This document shows positions 26,684-36,100 of a stretch of 64,000 bases of DNA, in pieces (position 1 is the stretch's first letter; each line of letters begins with the position of its first letter). Where the stretch lies: positions 3,224,001 through 3,288,000 of the forward strand of contig NZ_CP090366.1 in NCBI RefSeq assembly GCF_021432085.1, given 5' to 3'. Below the pieces are notes generated by a model. It was given only the letters and a program-made list of their open reading frames with translations, had not been told where the DNA came from and ran no database searches. This DNA comes from Stutzerimonas kunmingensis (GTDB lineage: Bacteria; Pseudomonadota; Gammaproteobacteria; Pseudomonadales; Pseudomonadaceae). The position numbers were made by a program, and so were the translations under genes.

Positions 26684-28102
26684 ATGACCGACCGCATACC
26701 CGCGCAGATCATCGAAACCGTTGATCCCAGCCAACCGATCCGCCTGACGCCCGCGCAGGGCGGCGGGCCCATTCATACGCGCAGTTTCAGCGGCCGGTTC
26801 CGCAACCTGCGCCTGTTGGGCGGCGCGCTGCTGATGCTGCTCTACTTCGGCACCGTCTGGCTGAACTGGAACGGGCGCCAGGCGGTGCTGTGGGATCTGG
26901 ACCGGCAGCAGTTTCACATCTTCGGCGCCACCTTCTGGCCGCAGGATTTCATCCTGCTCTCGGCGATTCTGATCATCGCCGCGTTCGGCCTGTTCTTCAT
27001 CACCGTGCTGGCCGGACGCATCTGGTGCGGCTACGCCTGCCCGCAGAGCACCTGGACCTGGATGTTCATGTGGGTGGAAAAGATCACCGAGGGTGATCGC
27101 CTGCAGCGCATCAAGCTCGACGCCGCGCCCTGGTCGGCCGCCAAGCTGCTGCGCCGTGCCGCCAAGCACACGCTATGGCTGGCCATCAGCCTGGCCACGG
27201 CGATGGCGTTCGTCGGCTATTTCACCCCGGTGCGCGAACTGGTGGCCGACCTCGCCCGCTTCGAGGTCGGTGCCACCACCGCCTTCTGGCTGCTGTTCTT
27301 CACTGCCGCGACTTATATCAACGCCGGCTGGCTGCGCGAGCAGGTGTGCCTGCACATGTGCCCCTACTCGCGCTTCCAGAGCGTGATGTTCGACGCCGAT
27401 ACCCTGCTCGTCTCCTACGACACAGCCCGTGGCGAGAACCGCGGCGCGCGACGCAAGGGCAGCGACCCGCGCGCGCAAGGCCTCGGTGACTGCGTCGACT
27501 GCACGCTGTGCGTGCAGGTCTGCCCCACCGGCATCGACATCCGCGACGGCCTACAGCTGGACTGCATCAGCTGCGGTGCCTGCATCGACGTCTGCGACAG
27601 CGTCATGGACCGGATGGGTTACGCTCGCGGCCTGCTGCGCTACACCTCCGAACGCGCGCTCAAAGGCGGCGCCACCCGCCTCTTGCGGCCGCGCCTGATC
27701 GGATATGCCGTGGCGATGACGGCGATGATCGCCGCCTTCGTCTGGGCACTGGACGCGCGGCCGCAGCTGCAGCTGGACGTCACCCGCGACCGCACGCTGT
27801 ACCGCGAGAACATGCAGGGGCAGATCGAAAACATGTACCGCCTCAAGCTGATCAACAAGACCCAGCAAGCGCGCCGCTACGCGCTCGGGCTGGAAGGCGG
27901 GCCGTTCGCACTGCAGGGACCGCGCGAGATCGCCCTGGCCCCGGGCGAGATCGCCGACCTGCCGGTCAGCGTTGCGCTGCTCGACAACGCCCGCGACTTC
28001 AGCCGCGAGCTGCGTTTCGAGGTCAGCGACCTGGCCGAGCCGAGCAGCCGGGTGAGTACACCGAGCACCTTCGTCGCCCCCATCGCGGCGCTACGCCAGT
28101 AG
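26684..28102 (+). CDS. ccoG: Cytochrome c oxidase accessory protein CcoG (RdxA/FixG)
   Basis: A 472-residue polytopic ferredoxin-like protein with membrane-proximal motifs WCGYACPQSTW and CLHMCPYSRF, two [4Fe-4S] motifs CVDCTLCVQVCP and CISCGACIDVCD, and a C-terminal Ig-like periplasmic domain. CcoG helps reduce copper for assembly of cbb3 oxidase. ATG 26684 gives the usual family length; upstream in-frame sequence is unsupported. Here it is apart from ccoNOPQ, which are not in the window. Copper handling links it in theme to the cop block. Confidence 0.92.
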   Translation: MTDRIPAQIIETVDPSQPIRLTPAQGGGPIHTRSFSGRFRNLRLLGGALLMLLYFGTVWLNWNGRQAVLWDLDRQQFHIFGATFWPQDFILLSAILIIAAFGLFFITVLAGRIWCGYACPQSTWTWMFMWVEKITEGDRLQRIKLDAAPWSAAKLLRRAAKHTLWLAISLATAMAFVGYFTPVRELVADLARFEVGATTAFWLLFFTAATYINAGWLREQVCLHMCPYSRFQSVMFDADTLLVSYDTARGENRGARRKGSDPRAQGLGDCVDCTLCVQVCPTGIDIRDGLQLDCISCGACIDVCDSVMDRMGYARGLLRYTSERALKGGATRLLRPRLIGYAVAMTAMIAAFVWALDARPQLQLDVTRDRTLYRENMQGQIENMYRLKLINKTQQARRYALGLEGGPFALQGPREIALAPGEIADLPVSVALLDNARDFSRELRFEVSDLAEPSSRVSTPSTFVAPIAALRQ

Positions 28103-28136
28103 ACTGGCCATGCCCAACCGCCACGGCCCGGACACG

Positions 28137-29546
28137 ATGAAGCGCTACGAGAAATTCGCCGACGAGATTGCCGAACTGATCCGCAGTGGCGTGCTCGCGC
28201 CGGGAGAAAAGGTGCCCTCGGTGCGCCACGCCAGCCGCACCTACGGCGTCAGCCCGTCCACCGTGTTCCAGGCCTACTACCTGCTGGAAGACCGCGGGCT
28301 GATCCAGGCGCGGGCGCGTTCGGGCTATTTCGTCCGCGAACATGCCAAGCGCCCGTTGCACGAACCGGACATCAGCCTGCGTCCGGCGGAAACCACCGAT
28401 GTCGGCGTCAGCGAGCTGGTGTTCTCGGTGCTCGCCTCGCTGCGCGACCCGGCCACGGTGCCCTTCGGTTCGGCCTTTCCCAGTCCCGAGCTGTTTCCCC
28501 TGCAGCGCCTGGCGCGCTCGATGGCACAGAGCGTGCGCGACATGCCGGCACGCGAGGTGATTGCCGAGATGACCGCCGGCAACCCGGACCTGCGCCGGCA
28601 GATCGCCCTGCGCTACATGGTCAGCGGTGTGATGCTGCCGATGGACGAACTGGTGATCACCACCGGTGCGATGGAGGCTCTGAACCTCTGCCTGCAGGTG
28701 GTAACCGAACCGGGTGATCTGGTGGCCATCGAGGCGCCAGCGTTCTACGCCACGCTGCAGGTACTGGAACGGCTCAAGCTCAAGGCGGTGGAGATTCCGG
28801 TGCACCCACGCGAAGGCATCGACCTCGACATCCTCGCCGATCGCCTCGCGCACTTGCCGATCAAGGCCTGCTGGTTCATGAGCAGCCTGCAGAACCCGCT
28901 GGGCGCGAGCATGGGCGAGGCGAAGAAGCAGCAGCTCTATGAGCTGTTGCAGCGCCACCAGGTGCCGTTGATCGAGGACGACGTCTACGCCGAGCTTTAC
29001 TTCACCCGCGAGCCGCCCAAGCCGGTGAAAAGCCATGATCGCGAAGGTCTGGTGATGCACTGCGGTTCGTTCTCCAAGAGTCTCGCGCCCGGTTACCGGG
29101 TCGGCTGGGTTGCCGGCGGTCGCTATGCCGAGCAGATCGCCCGGCTCAAGCTGATGACCACCATTTCCCCTTCCGTGCCGGCGCAGGCCGCCATTGCCGA
29201 TTACCTGCAGCACGGCGGCTACGACCGTCACCTGCGCAAGCTGCGCCATGCGCTGGAGATGCAGCAGGGTGCGATGCTCGCCTCCGCGGCCCGCCATTTC
29301 CCTGCGAGCACGCGAGTCACCCGGCCCAGCGGCGGCTACTTTCTGTGGTTCGAATTTCCCGAGCAGGTGGATTCGCTGCAGCTGCTGCAACTGGCGCTGG
29401 CCCAGGGCATCAGCCTGGCGCCAGGGCCGATCTTTTCGGCGACCCAGCGCTTTCGCAACTGCGCGCGGCTGAATCACGGCCATCCATGGGACGCCCGCAG
29501 CGAGCAGGCGATGAAGTTGCTGGGCAGGATGCTGAAGTCGTTCTGA
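28137..29546 (+). CDS. MocR-type regulator (GntR helix-turn-helix with aminotransferase domain)
   Basis: A 469-residue fusion of an N-terminal GntR winged helix (residues about 1-70, VPSVRHASRTYGVSPSTVFQ) with a class I aminotransferase-like domain that keeps the PLP lysine (GSFSKSLAPGYRVGW). Such regulators sense amino-compounds through PLP. It begins 34 bases after ccoG at ATG 28137; an alternative ATG at 28110 would leave only 7 bases. The target is unknown: regulators of this type usually control a divergent gene, and none is present. Confidence 0.87.
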   Translation: MKRYEKFADEIAELIRSGVLAPGEKVPSVRHASRTYGVSPSTVFQAYYLLEDRGLIQARARSGYFVREHAKRPLHEPDISLRPAETTDVGVSELVFSVLASLRDPATVPFGSAFPSPELFPLQRLARSMAQSVRDMPAREVIAEMTAGNPDLRRQIALRYMVSGVMLPMDELVITTGAMEALNLCLQVVTEPGDLVAIEAPAFYATLQVLERLKLKAVEIPVHPREGIDLDILADRLAHLPIKACWFMSSLQNPLGASMGEAKKQQLYELLQRHQVPLIEDDVYAELYFTREPPKPVKSHDREGLVMHCGSFSKSLAPGYRVGWVAGGRYAEQIARLKLMTTISPSVPAQAAIADYLQHGGYDRHLRKLRHALEMQQGAMLASAARHFPASTRVTRPSGGYFLWFEFPEQVDSLQLLQLALAQGISLAPGPIFSATQRFRNCARLNHGHPWDARSEQAMKLLGRMLKSF

Positions 29547-29573
29547 GGCGCGGTGACGATATGTCCGGGACCT

Positions 29574-30992
29574 TCAGTCGCAATCCTGCGGCTGGCCGCC
29601 ACGGGCCTTCATCAGATACATGCGGTCGTCGGCCTGCTTGAGCAGCTGGGCCTCCGCATCACCGTCTTCGGGATAGAGCGCGGTGCCGATGCTCAAGCCG
29701 ATATCGAGACTGTGCTCGGCAATCTGCATCGGCTGCTCGAAGGCCGCGCGGATCTTGTCGACGACGCGGCGGGCATCCTCTGCCTCGGCGATGCTTTCCA
29801 GCAGCACCACGAACTCATCGCCACCCAGCCGCGCCACGGTATCGGTGTCGCGCACGCAGTGCGTTAGGCGATCGGCCACTGCGCGCAGCAGCTGGTCGCC
29901 GCCGCTGTGGCCGTAGGTATCGTTGACCTGCTTGAAGCGATCCAGATCCACGTAGAGCAAGGCGACGCGTCCGCCATTGCGCCGCACCCGCGCCAGGGCG
30001 GTGTCCAGGCGATCGCGAAAACAGGCGCGATTCGGCAGGCCGGTGAGTTCGTCGTACTGCGCCATCCGGTGCAGTCGCGCATACAGCTGCTTGCGCTCGA
30101 TTGCCGTGACCACCTGCATCGAGACGAACTGCAGCAGCTCCTGATCCTTCTCGGTGTAGGGCGCGGCCGTGCTCTTGAGCAACAGCACGCCGATCACCCC
30201 CTCACTCGAACTGAGCGGCACCCCCAGCCACCAGGCATGGGTATCCCCATCACCGAGCGGGAGCGCTAGCGCTGGCATCGAGTCCGCATTGAAGCGCAAC
30301 GGCTGCGCGCCATGCAGGACGGAAAAGCACAGGGACGCCGCGGGTTCCGCTGGCAGACCGGTCGAATCGAGCGCCAGCGCCTGGTAGGGATAACTCAGCT
30401 CGCCGCTGGCAGCATTGCGGATGGCCACGATGAAATCGTCCACCGGCAGCAGCTGGGCGATGGTCAGATGGATCTGCTGATACAGCGCTGCGAGGTCCTT
30501 GGCCCCGTGCGCCGCCTCGGAGATCGAATAGAGCGCCGCCTGCATCGCTTCGGACTGCTTGCGCTGGGTGATGTCGCGCGCCACGCCGATGCGCAGCTTG
30601 TTATCGGTCGACCAGCAGGCCGACCACATGATGTGCACCACACCGCCGTCCTTGCGCACGTAACGGTTCTCGAAGTGCAGCAGCGGCTGATCAGCCATTA
30701 CTTCCTTGGCGGCGGCCAGGGTCCGGGCACGGTCTTCGGGATAGACCATCTCGATCATCCGCTTGCCGAGCATCTCCTGCGGGGTGTAGCCGAAGATGCG
30801 CTCGCAGGCGGCGCTGACGTAGACGAAGTTGCCCTGCGCATCGACCACGCAGATGGCATCCAGCAACAAATCGATGACACTCGCAAGAGGCGCGTAGCTA
30901 TCCGTCTTCACAGCGGCAGACCTACTTCGGCCATTGGGCACGGGCCTGGCGATCGGGGCGGCGCCGTCGCGCGGCTGATCGCTCGTTCCCAT
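29574..30992 (-). CDS. PAS-GAF-GGDEF diguanylate cyclase
   Basis: The 472-residue soluble protein has a PAS domain (about 40-150, VYVSAACERIFGYTPQEML) with PAC motif, a GAF-like domain (about 165-300) and a GGDEF domain with intact catalytic GGDEF at 390-394 and inhibitory site RDTD at 381-384, five residues upstream. It should make cyclic di-GMP with product inhibition, under control of an unknown PAS/GAF signal. No membrane segment. Monocistronic, convergent with the MocR gene. Confidence 0.92.
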   Translation of the reverse strand: MGTSDQPRDGAAPIARPVPNGRSRSAAVKTDSYAPLASVIDLLLDAICVVDAQGNFVYVSAACERIFGYTPQEMLGKRMIEMVYPEDRARTLAAAKEVMADQPLLHFENRYVRKDGGVVHIMWSACWSTDNKLRIGVARDITQRKQSEAMQAALYSISEAAHGAKDLAALYQQIHLTIAQLLPVDDFIVAIRNAASGELSYPYQALALDSTGLPAEPAASLCFSVLHGAQPLRFNADSMPALALPLGDGDTHAWWLGVPLSSSEGVIGVLLLKSTAAPYTEKDQELLQFVSMQVVTAIERKQLYARLHRMAQYDELTGLPNRACFRDRLDTALARVRRNGGRVALLYVDLDRFKQVNDTYGHSGGDQLLRAVADRLTHCVRDTDTVARLGGDEFVVLLESIAEAEDARRVVDKIRAAFEQPMQIAEHSLDIGLSIGTALYPEDGDAEAQLLKQADDRMYLMKARGGQPQDCD

Positions 30993-31034
30993 GCCCTAAG
31001 CATCGCCCAAATCCGCAGCCGCTGCGCTGTTTTT

Positions 31035-31859
31035 TTATTGTCCGGCTCCCTCCACCCAGCGCGGATAGAAGCCGAGCGAAGCCTGGGTGTTGGCATCCTG
31101 CAGCGCGATAACGTTCTCTAGCGCATCGCCGGCGTCCCGTTCCAGTCGGTCGCCGCGAAAGAAGAAGCGGCGGCCATCGGCAAGCGTGAGGAACAGGCCG
31201 ACCGCCCCATGGCCATCCAGCGGCACCAGCACGACCTGGCCGTCGCCGAACAGATCCAGGCTACGACGGTGCTCCCGATAAGGGCTCGCCTGGAACTCCA
31301 GCGACTGCCAGCGGACCGGGTGGCGAAACTGACTGGGCAACACCGCTGGCGGCGTGGCAGCCTCCAGATAGCCCAGGCTGTCCGCGCTGGCCAATACCGG
31401 TACCTCGGGATAGTCGACCAGCCCCGAAGCGTGCTCCCAGCGCACGCACCCCAGCACGATACGATCGATCTCCAGTCCGTCCCCCTCCAGCTGATCGCGC
31501 ACCGGGCGTACGTCCGCGTAGCGCTTGATTCGCCAGGGCACCTCGGCGTCCAGCTGCGCGTCGATCTGCCTACCGAGCCCGGTTCCAAACAGCAAGCGGC
31601 TGCCGCGATGCTCGATCAGAATCGCGATGTGCTGCGTGGGCGGCGCCTCCTGCCAACCGTTCCGTCCCAGCAAGAAGTCGCCACTGTCGCTCTGCGCCGT
31701 CTTCACCAGGCTGAAGCGCAACCCTTGCGCAGCCGAAGCATCCTCGACGAAGCCAAACAGGGAGACTGCCAGCCCGATCACCAGCAGCAGCGATACTCCG
31801 ATCCGCCGGCCCAGGTGCCGGTCCAGCTCGCCGGGCATCCGACCATTCTGCACGTTCAT
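31035..31859 (-). CDS. Degenerate metallo-beta-lactamase-fold exported protein
   Basis: The 274-residue protein has an N-terminal hydrophobic segment (about 20-44, ending ASAAQ) and an MBL-like core. Where active enzymes read HxHxDH this protein has CVRWEHASGL (around residue 140): the His pair and Asp of the metal site are missing while the following SGL motif is kept. It is therefore probably not a zinc hydrolase. It follows the GST gene by 4 bases on the same strand. Start ATG 31859 is not backed by a strong Shine-Dalgarno; ATG 31838 is an alternative. Confidence 0.65.
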   Translation of the reverse strand: MNVQNGRMPGELDRHLGRRIGVSLLLVIGLAVSLFGFVEDASAAQGLRFSLVKTAQSDSGDFLLGRNGWQEAPPTQHIAILIEHRGSRLLFGTGLGRQIDAQLDAEVPWRIKRYADVRPVRDQLEGDGLEIDRIVLGCVRWEHASGLVDYPEVPVLASADSLGYLEAATPPAVLPSQFRHPVRWQSLEFQASPYREHRRSLDLFGDGQVVLVPLDGHGAVGLFLTLADGRRFFFRGDRLERDAGDALENVIALQDANTQASLGFYPRWVEGAGQ

Positions 31860-31863
31860 GGCG

Positions 31864-32457
31864 TCACAACCCCGGCATGCCGACATAACCCGGCAGCGCG
31901 CGGACGCGGGCGAACCAGGCCTGCAGCGCCGGATAGGCAGCCAGATCGAGCCCGCCGTCTCCGCCCAGCGCGACGTTGGGGTAGACGGCGATGTCGGCGA
32001 TGGTCGGTTCGCTGGTCTGCGCCAGCCAGGCGTGCTGCGCAAGGTGCCGCTCGAGCGTACGCAGGGCGCTGGCGGCACGTGCCTGCGCCAGAGGCTCGTC
32101 GATCGGCCGGCCGAACAGCTTGCCCAGACGCACGGTGGCCGGGCCATGCTGCACCTCGTTGGCGGCAAAGCTCAGCCAGTTGGCGATGTGGCCCTGGGTT
32201 TCGGCGTCCTGCGGATACCACTCATTGGCATAGCGCTGGGCCAGATAAACCAGGATTGCCTGGGAATCGCCAAGTCGAAAATCGCCGTCCTCGAGCACCG
32301 GAATCTGTCCGCGCGGATTGATTTCACGGAACGCCGGCTGCTTGTGCTCGCCCGCAAGCAGATTCACCGGCACCAGCTCCACCGGCTGGCCGATCAGGCT
32401 GAGAAACAGACGAACCTTGTGGCAGTTGCCGGATAGCGTCAGGTCGTAAAGCTTCAT
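31864..32457 (-). CDS. Glutathione S-transferase family protein
   Basis: A 197-residue GST with N-terminal thioredoxin-like domain (LSGNCHKVRLFLSL, NPRGQIPVLEDG, LGDSQAILVYLAQRY) and helical C-terminal domain (PTIADIAVYP). Ser9 or Cys12 in LSGNCHKV would be the catalytic residue. First gene of a pair with the degenerate MBL protein and divergent from a TetR gene, with a palindrome in the shared promoter, so probably repressed by that regulator. Confidence 0.9.
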   Translation of the reverse strand: MKLYDLTLSGNCHKVRLFLSLIGQPVELVPVNLLAGEHKQPAFREINPRGQIPVLEDGDFRLGDSQAILVYLAQRYANEWYPQDAETQGHIANWLSFAANEVQHGPATVRLGKLFGRPIDEPLAQARAASALRTLERHLAQHAWLAQTSEPTIADIAVYPNVALGGDGGLDLAAYPALQAWFARVRALPGYVGMPGL

Positions 32458-32492
32458 GGTGTTGCCCTCGTGATTGGCTGCGACTGGATAAT

Positions 32493-32506
32493 AGACAGAC
32501 CTGTCT
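32493..32506. promoter_or_regulatory. AGACAG-N2-CTGTCT palindrome, likely TetR operator
   Basis: Perfect 6-bp arms (32493-32498, 32501-32506) lie 36-49 bases upstream of the GST start and about 87 bases before the divergent tetR start, where a repressor would block the GST promoter. Confidence 0.5.
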
Positions 32507-32592
32507 GTACACTGCAAGCACCAACGCAAATCCATCCCAACTGGAGCAAGCCGCGAGCGCTCCCGCATAATGTCGAACCACAGGAGGTATCC

Positions 32593-33153
32593 ATGGCATC
32601 GAACAAGCGCGACCAGTTGCTCAACACCGCAGAGAGTCTGTTCTATCGCGAGGGTTATCACGCCACCGGCATCGATCGCATCCTGGCCGAATCCGGCGTG
32701 GCCAAGATGACGCTGTACAAGCACTTCAAGTCCAAGGACGAGCTGATCCTGGCCGTGCTGGAAGCGCGCCACGAGCTGATGCTGACGCGCCTGCGCGAGC
32801 GTGCCACCAGACTGCCGCCGCGTGAGGCGCTACTGGGAATTTTCGATGGATTGCACGGAATGATTCACGGCAACGACGCCTTCTGCGGCTGCCTGTTCAT
32901 CAACGCAGCGGCCGAATATCACGACCGCGACCACCCGATTCACCGCCGCTCCTCCGCCTACAAGGCAGAACTGCTGGCCTACCTTCGCGAGCTGCTGGAA
33001 CGCCTGGATGCGCCACAGCCGCTGCAGCTGGCGCGCCAGCTGCAGTACCTGCTCGAAGGCGCGCTGAGCATGGCGCACATCGAAGGCCCGGGCGAGCAGG
33101 CGCGGGATGCCAAAGTCGCCGCCGAACGACTGCTCGAAGCCGCCGGCATCTAG
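32593..33153 (+). CDS. TetR/AcrR family transcriptional regulator
   Basis: The 186-residue regulator has an N-terminal TetR helix-turn-helix (residues about 5-50: AESLFYREGYHATGIDRILAESG then KMTLYKHFKSKDEL) and a C-terminal ligand domain with FCGCLFINAAAEY. A consensus Shine-Dalgarno AGGAGGT (32582-32588) fixes the start. It is divergent from the GST-MBL pair and likely represses it and itself. The inducer may be an electrophile, by analogy with GST-linked regulators. A strong hairpin includes its stop. Confidence 0.9.
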   Translation: MASNKRDQLLNTAESLFYREGYHATGIDRILAESGVAKMTLYKHFKSKDELILAVLEARHELMLTRLRERATRLPPREALLGIFDGLHGMIHGNDAFCGCLFINAAAEYHDRDHPIHRRSSAYKAELLAYLRELLERLDAPQPLQLARQLQYLLEGALSMAHIEGPGEQARDAKVAAERLLEAAGI

Positions 33154-33183
33154 GCGCGCCGCAGCGGGCGCGCCTAGATGCCG
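33144..33183. terminator. Strong bidirectional hairpin between tetR and the RND gene
   Basis: Perfect 17-bp arms (33144-33160 CGGCATCTAGGCGCGCC and 33167-33183) with a 6-nt loop. The left arm contains the tetR stop (33151-33153); the right arm ends one base before the convergent RND stop codon. No T-run, but stem stability is very high. Confidence 0.7.
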
Positions 33184-33184
33184 T

Positions 33185-36100
33185 TCAGAGGGTGCCGGCT
33201 TCGTCTTCCCGGACCTTGAACCAGGCGGCATACAGGGCCGGCAGGAACAGCAGCGTCAGCGCCGTGGCGACGATCAGGCCACCCATGATCGCCACCGCCA
33301 TTGGCCCGAAGAAGATACTGCGCGACAACGGAATCATCGCCAACACCGACGCCAGCGCGGTCAGCACGATGGGCCGGAAGCGGCGCACCGTGGCATCGAC
33401 GATAGCGGTGAAGCGCGCCTGACCGGCACCGATGTCCTGCTCGATCTGATCCACCAGAATCACCGAGTTACGCATGATCATCCCCGACAGCGCGATGGTG
33501 CCGAGCATCGCCACAAAGCCGAACGGCTGCCCGAACAGCAGCAGGAACAGTGCAACACCGATGATGCCCAGCGGCGCGGTGAGGAACACCATGGCCGAGC
33601 GCGAGAAACTCTTGAGCTGCGCCATCAACAGGGTCAGCACGACGATGACGAACAGCGGCATGCCGGCATTCACCGAACGCTGGCCGCGCTCGGAGTCCTC
33701 CACCGTTCCGCCGACCTCGAGCAGATAGCCGCCGGGCAACTGATCCCGGATGTCGGCCAGGGTCGGCTCGATCTCACGCACCAGTGCCGCCGGCTGCTGC
33801 TCTCCGTACACATCGGCGCGCACGGTGACCGTCGGCAGGCGGTTGCGATGCCAGATCACGCCCTCCTCGAATCCGTACTCGAGCGTCGCCACCTGCGACA
33901 GCGGCACGCTGCGCCCGCTCTCGGTGGGAATCGCCAGGCTCGGCAGCATCGACAGCTCGAGCCGCTCGCGCTCGGTGCCGCGCAGGAGGATCTCGATCAG
34001 CTCATTGTCCTCGCGGAACTGGCTGACGCTGCTGCCGGTGAAGGTGCGCCGCAGGAAGCCGGACAGCTCGGCGGTGGTCACGCCCAACGCACGGGCACGA
34101 TCCTGATCGACGTTGAGCCGGACCATCTTGCTCGGCTCCTGCCAGTCCAGATGGACGTTGGCCACGTGCGGGTTCTCATTGACCTTGGCAGCGACCTGGC
34201 GAGCCAGCCCACGCACCACGTCGATATGCTCGCCGGTGACACGGAACTGCACCGGATAGCCCACCGGCGGGCCATTCTCCAGCCGCGTCACGCGACCGCG
34301 CAGGCTCGGGAAATCTTCGCGCATGCGTTCGATCAGCCAGGCGCGCAGGGACTCGCGGGACTCGATGCTGTCGGCCAGCACGACGAACTGGGCGAAGCTG
34401 GTCGCCGGCAGCTGCTGGTCCAGCGGCAGGTAGAAACGCGGCGAGCCGGTGCCGACGTAGGCCACATAGTTGTCGATGCCGGCCCGTTCCTTGAGCAGCT
34501 GTTCCAGCCGCGCCACCTCTGCTTCGGTCGCCTTCAACGAGGCGCCTTCGGCCAGTTTGAGATCGACCATCAGCTCCAAACGGCCGGAAGCGGGGAAGAA
34601 CTGTTGCGGCACCAGACGGAACAGCACCACCGCGGCGACGAAGATCGCCAGGGTGAGCAGGATAACGGTCTTGCGCCGGCGCACGCAGAAGGTCACCACG
34701 CGCCGTACGCGCTGGTAGAACGGCGTTGCGTAAGGATCGTGGCCTTCACTGCTTGCGCCGTGCTTGTGTGCCGATTTTTTGGCCAGGTCCGGCAGCAGCT
34801 TTTCGCCGATCAGCGGCACGAACATCACCGCGGCGATCCAGGACGCGATGAGCGAAATGGCGACCACCTGGAAGATCGAACGGGTGTATTCGCCGGTACT
34901 GGAATTGGCAGTGGCGATCGGCAGGAAACCCGCCGCGGTGATCAGCGTGCCGGTCAGCATCGGGAATGCCGTGCTGGTCCAGGCGAAGCTGGCGGCCTTG
35001 AGGCGGTCGTAGCCTTGCTCCATCTTGATCGCCATCATCTCCACCGCAATGATCGCGTCGTCCACCATCAGCCCGAGAGCCAGGACCAGGGCGCCAAGGG
35101 AGATCTTGTGCAGGCCGATGTCCAGATAGCTCATGGCGGCGAAAGTCATCGCCAGCACCAGCGGAATCGACAGCGCGACCACCAGCCCGGTACGCACGCC
35201 TAGCGAGAAGAAACTCACCAGCAATACGATCACCAGCGCTTCGATCAACACCTTGACGAACTCACCTACGCTGGTCTTCACCGCAGCGGGCTGATCCGAG
35301 ACCTTGCGCAGCTGCATCCCCGCCGGCAGCTCCTGCTGCAGGCGGGCGAACTCCTGCTCCAGTGCCTCGCCCAGCACCAGGATGTCGCCACCGCTTTTCA
35401 TCGAAACCGCCAGCCCCAGTGCCGGCTCGCCCATGAAGCGCATGCGCGGCGCGGGCGGGTCGTTGAAGCCGCGATGTACCTCGGCAACATCACCGATACG
35501 GAAGGTGCGGCCAGCAACGCGGATGGGGAAATCACGAATCTCCTTGACCGTCTCGAAGCTGCCGGTGACGCGCAGCTGCACCCGATCGCTGATGGTCTCG
35601 ACGAAACCGGCAGCCGTTACCGCGTTCTGCGCCTCCAGCGCCTGGCGCACGGCTTCCAGCGGGACGCCAAGCGTGGCCAGTTTGACGTTGGAGAGCTCGA
35701 TCCAGATCTTCTCGTCCTGCAGGCCGATCAGCTCGACCTTGCCGACGTTCTTGACCCGCTGCAGCTGCAGCTGGATGCGGTCGGCGTAGTCCTTGAGGAT
35801 CGCGTAGTCGAAACCGTCGCCGGTCAGGGCGTAGATGTTGCCGAAGGTGGTGCCGAACTCGTCGTTGAAGAAGGGCCCCTGCACACCGGGCGGAAAGGTG
35901 TGCTGGATGTCGCCGATCTTCTTGCGAATCTGGTACCAGAGGTCGGGAATGTCCTTCGAGCGCATCGAGTCGCGTGCCATGAAGGTGACATTGGATTCGC
36001 CCGGTCGGGAGAACGAGACGATGCGCTCGTACTCGCCGGTTTCCATCAGCTTCTTCTCGATGCGCTCGGTGACCTGGCGCGACACTTCCTCGGCGGTAGC

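Noticed and set aside
28023-29483. 486-codon open frame opposite the MocR gene
   Set aside because: No recognisable domain; the plus-strand gene has GntR and PLP-lysine motifs.
33107-35203. 698-codon open frame opposite the RND gene
   Set aside because: Low-complexity His/Arg/Gln-rich product, antisense shadow of a clear RND permease.
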